This document shows, piece after piece, positions 62,928 through 64,000 of a stretch of 64,000 nucleotides of DNA. The notes beneath the pieces are model-generated. The model searched no databases, was not told where the DNA came from, and was given only the letters and a program-made list of their open reading frames with translations. Position numbers and translations under genes: made by a program. Source of the DNA: Nereocystis luetkeana (taxonomy: Eukaryota > Sar > Phaeophyceae > Laminariales > Laminariaceae); contig JARUPZ010000025.1 of assembly GCA_031213475.1 (NCBI GenBank), forward strand, positions 6,025,676 to 6,089,675, written 5' to 3'. Each line of letters starts with the position of its first letter. Position 1 is the first letter of the stretch.

Positions 62928-63039
62928 CTATTGCGGGGTAAATTAGTATTCAGGACCTAGCATGCGTAGTAAAAATACTGCAGTATATAGGTTTCTGAGC
63001 GTACCGTGGGTCCCGATATTTGTGGTCTCCCCGCTATAG
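62928..63039. mobile_element. MITE family M2, degenerate copy 11
   Basis: CTATTGCGGGGTAAATTAGT / GTGGTCTCCCCGCTATAG with TATATAGGTTTCTGAGCGTA inside. Upstream of the first recognised exon of gene B. Confidence 0.75.
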
Positions 63040-63278
63040 TCCCGTCGGAATAATAAAAATGGTGCTCACAGCGGCGAGCGCTATTTTATTGCACCGCTGT
63101 GTTCACGGAATCCCCGCAGTAGGTGGGTGTGCGCGGTCCCTGAATTATAGATATTCGGGAGCCCGCCCCAGAGGCGAGCACTTCAGCCGGTGTCAAACCG
63201 ACATATATTTGAGAAAGGGCAGCGAAATTTTTCGAACATCACGATTCGCTTCAACCATGCGAATATCACAACTTGCTT

Positions 63279-63383
63279 CAACCCTTTTTGGATCGCAGTC
63301 CCGTTTTAGGGGCAATTGGGGACAAAATACTTGAAAATTTGAGTGGTTTGCCTTCTAAACGGGACTGCGGTTCTAAAAGGGTT
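63279..63383. mobile_element. Palindromic MITE family M1, copy 11
   Basis: TCAA-CCCTTTTTGGATCGCAG / CTGCGGTTCTAAAAGGG-TTAA. The centre is slightly longer than in other copies. Confidence 0.92.
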
Positions 63384-63567
63384 AACTACGCCGACTGGCG
63401 CGGGTTCGTCATCGACTATCGTTTCACTTCGCTCTCCTGCGATACAATTGGTCCAGTTTTCGTGCTCGCCGAGCATAGACTACGAGCACAAAACGTGGTA
63501 CGCTTTTCGCATATTCAGCTCTGCTTGCAAGCCCTTGTTTGGCATTGGCGACGACTCGAAATAGACC

Positions 63568-63700
63568 ACACCTCTCGATGATCTACAGATAGATCATTAC
63601 CTAGATCATTTGGCTCCTTCGCTTGCCGTTGTCAAGGGGTTGTGCAGGATCTACATAGTAGTACAGGCCCAACCCAGGAAACAGGTGGCCACAGCTGTAC
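63568..63700 (+). repeat. GATC-rich dispersed repeat, locus 5
   Basis: GATGATCTACAGATAGATCA, then TTGTGCAGGATCTACATAGT and CCCAACCCAGGAAACAGG, the same order as at 28.2, 31.7 and 34.2 kb. Another end fragment (GATTGTGCGGGTCCCACCGG) touches the window edge. Confidence 0.8.
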
Positions 63701-64000
63701 CATGTAACACCCATGTAACACTATCATACTATTAATAGGGTGGTAAGAGAACACACCCGGGGAAAAAATTCCCCCCCGGGCTTTCTGAAACATGCCTTAA
63801 GGGGCACACACAACGAAAATTGTGGCTTTGGAAATATTGCGTCGAGAAGGTTGCACGCATCGCTCGTCGTACTCAGTACGCCCTACCTATCGTCGAGAAT
63901 CTCAGCTTCGAAAATAGCCCGAGGGGGTGTGTTATCTCATCACCCAGCGAGATAGTGTTACACCGTAAATCGCGTAGATTGTGCGGGTCCCACCGGGCAC

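Overview
This is a eukaryotic nuclear window and almost certainly stramenopile. I favour a brown alga (Phaeophyceae). The basis is two paralogous, intron-rich sulfotransferase genes with small exons in 0.45-3.4 kb introns, a degenerate APE-endonuclease/RT non-LTR element of a type I associate with brown algal and related genomes, and dense microsatellites, homopolymers and miniature transposons. The organism is inferred from these features, not proven. No bacterial-type genes, rRNA or CRISPR arrays are present.

Layout. At 1-2.8 kb nothing coding is recognised. At 2.8-8.9 kb, minus strand, lies a decayed Ty3/gypsy element (gag-like, protease DTGA, RT YLDD, RNase H, integrase, chromo-like C-terminus). 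At 9-13.5 kb there are no genes. At 13.5-17.1 kb, minus strand, lies a decayed endonuclease/RT non-LTR element split by a tRNA-derived SINE. At 17-22.5 kb there are no genes, but a second copy of that SINE, a foldback element and a TIR element. At 22.5 kb an ORF looks like a type II membrane-anchor exon. At 24-34 kb there is a mosaic of small repeats, a second SINE family and microsatellites. At 34.05-45.04 kb, plus strand, are six exons of sulfotransferase gene A. At 45-53.5 kb are minisatellites and MITEs. At 53.86-62.83 kb, minus strand, are six exons of sulfotransferase gene B.

Genes A and B converge and share the same intron positions and phases. Four of the five introns separate exons whose lengths are equal or differ by whole codons. 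Both encode a PAPS-dependent sulfotransferase domain: PKSGTTW loop in the first exon, VRDPR motif in the fourth. In brown algae such enzymes would be expected to sulfate cell-wall polysaccharides in the Golgi. The N-terminal exon of B must lie beyond the right edge; that of A may be the 22.5 kb ORF, but this is not proven.

The most unusual signal is a set of about 34 exact TACCAGGTA/TACCTGGTA 9-mers, nearly all right of 19 kb, against about 0.5 expected by chance. By comparing copies of the same MITE, several can be seen to be precise 7-bp insertions at a TA dinucleotide (TA becomes TA-CCWGG-TA). Runs of up to six build on each other. TA-CWG-TA (the Tc1/mariner-type scar) and CTATTAATAG behave similarly. 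I interpret these as excision scars, or micro-insertions, of at least two TA-targeting transposons not present intact here. A separate family of about 11 palindromic 90-100 bp elements with CCCTTT ends and TTAA/TTGA flanks looks piggyBac-derived.
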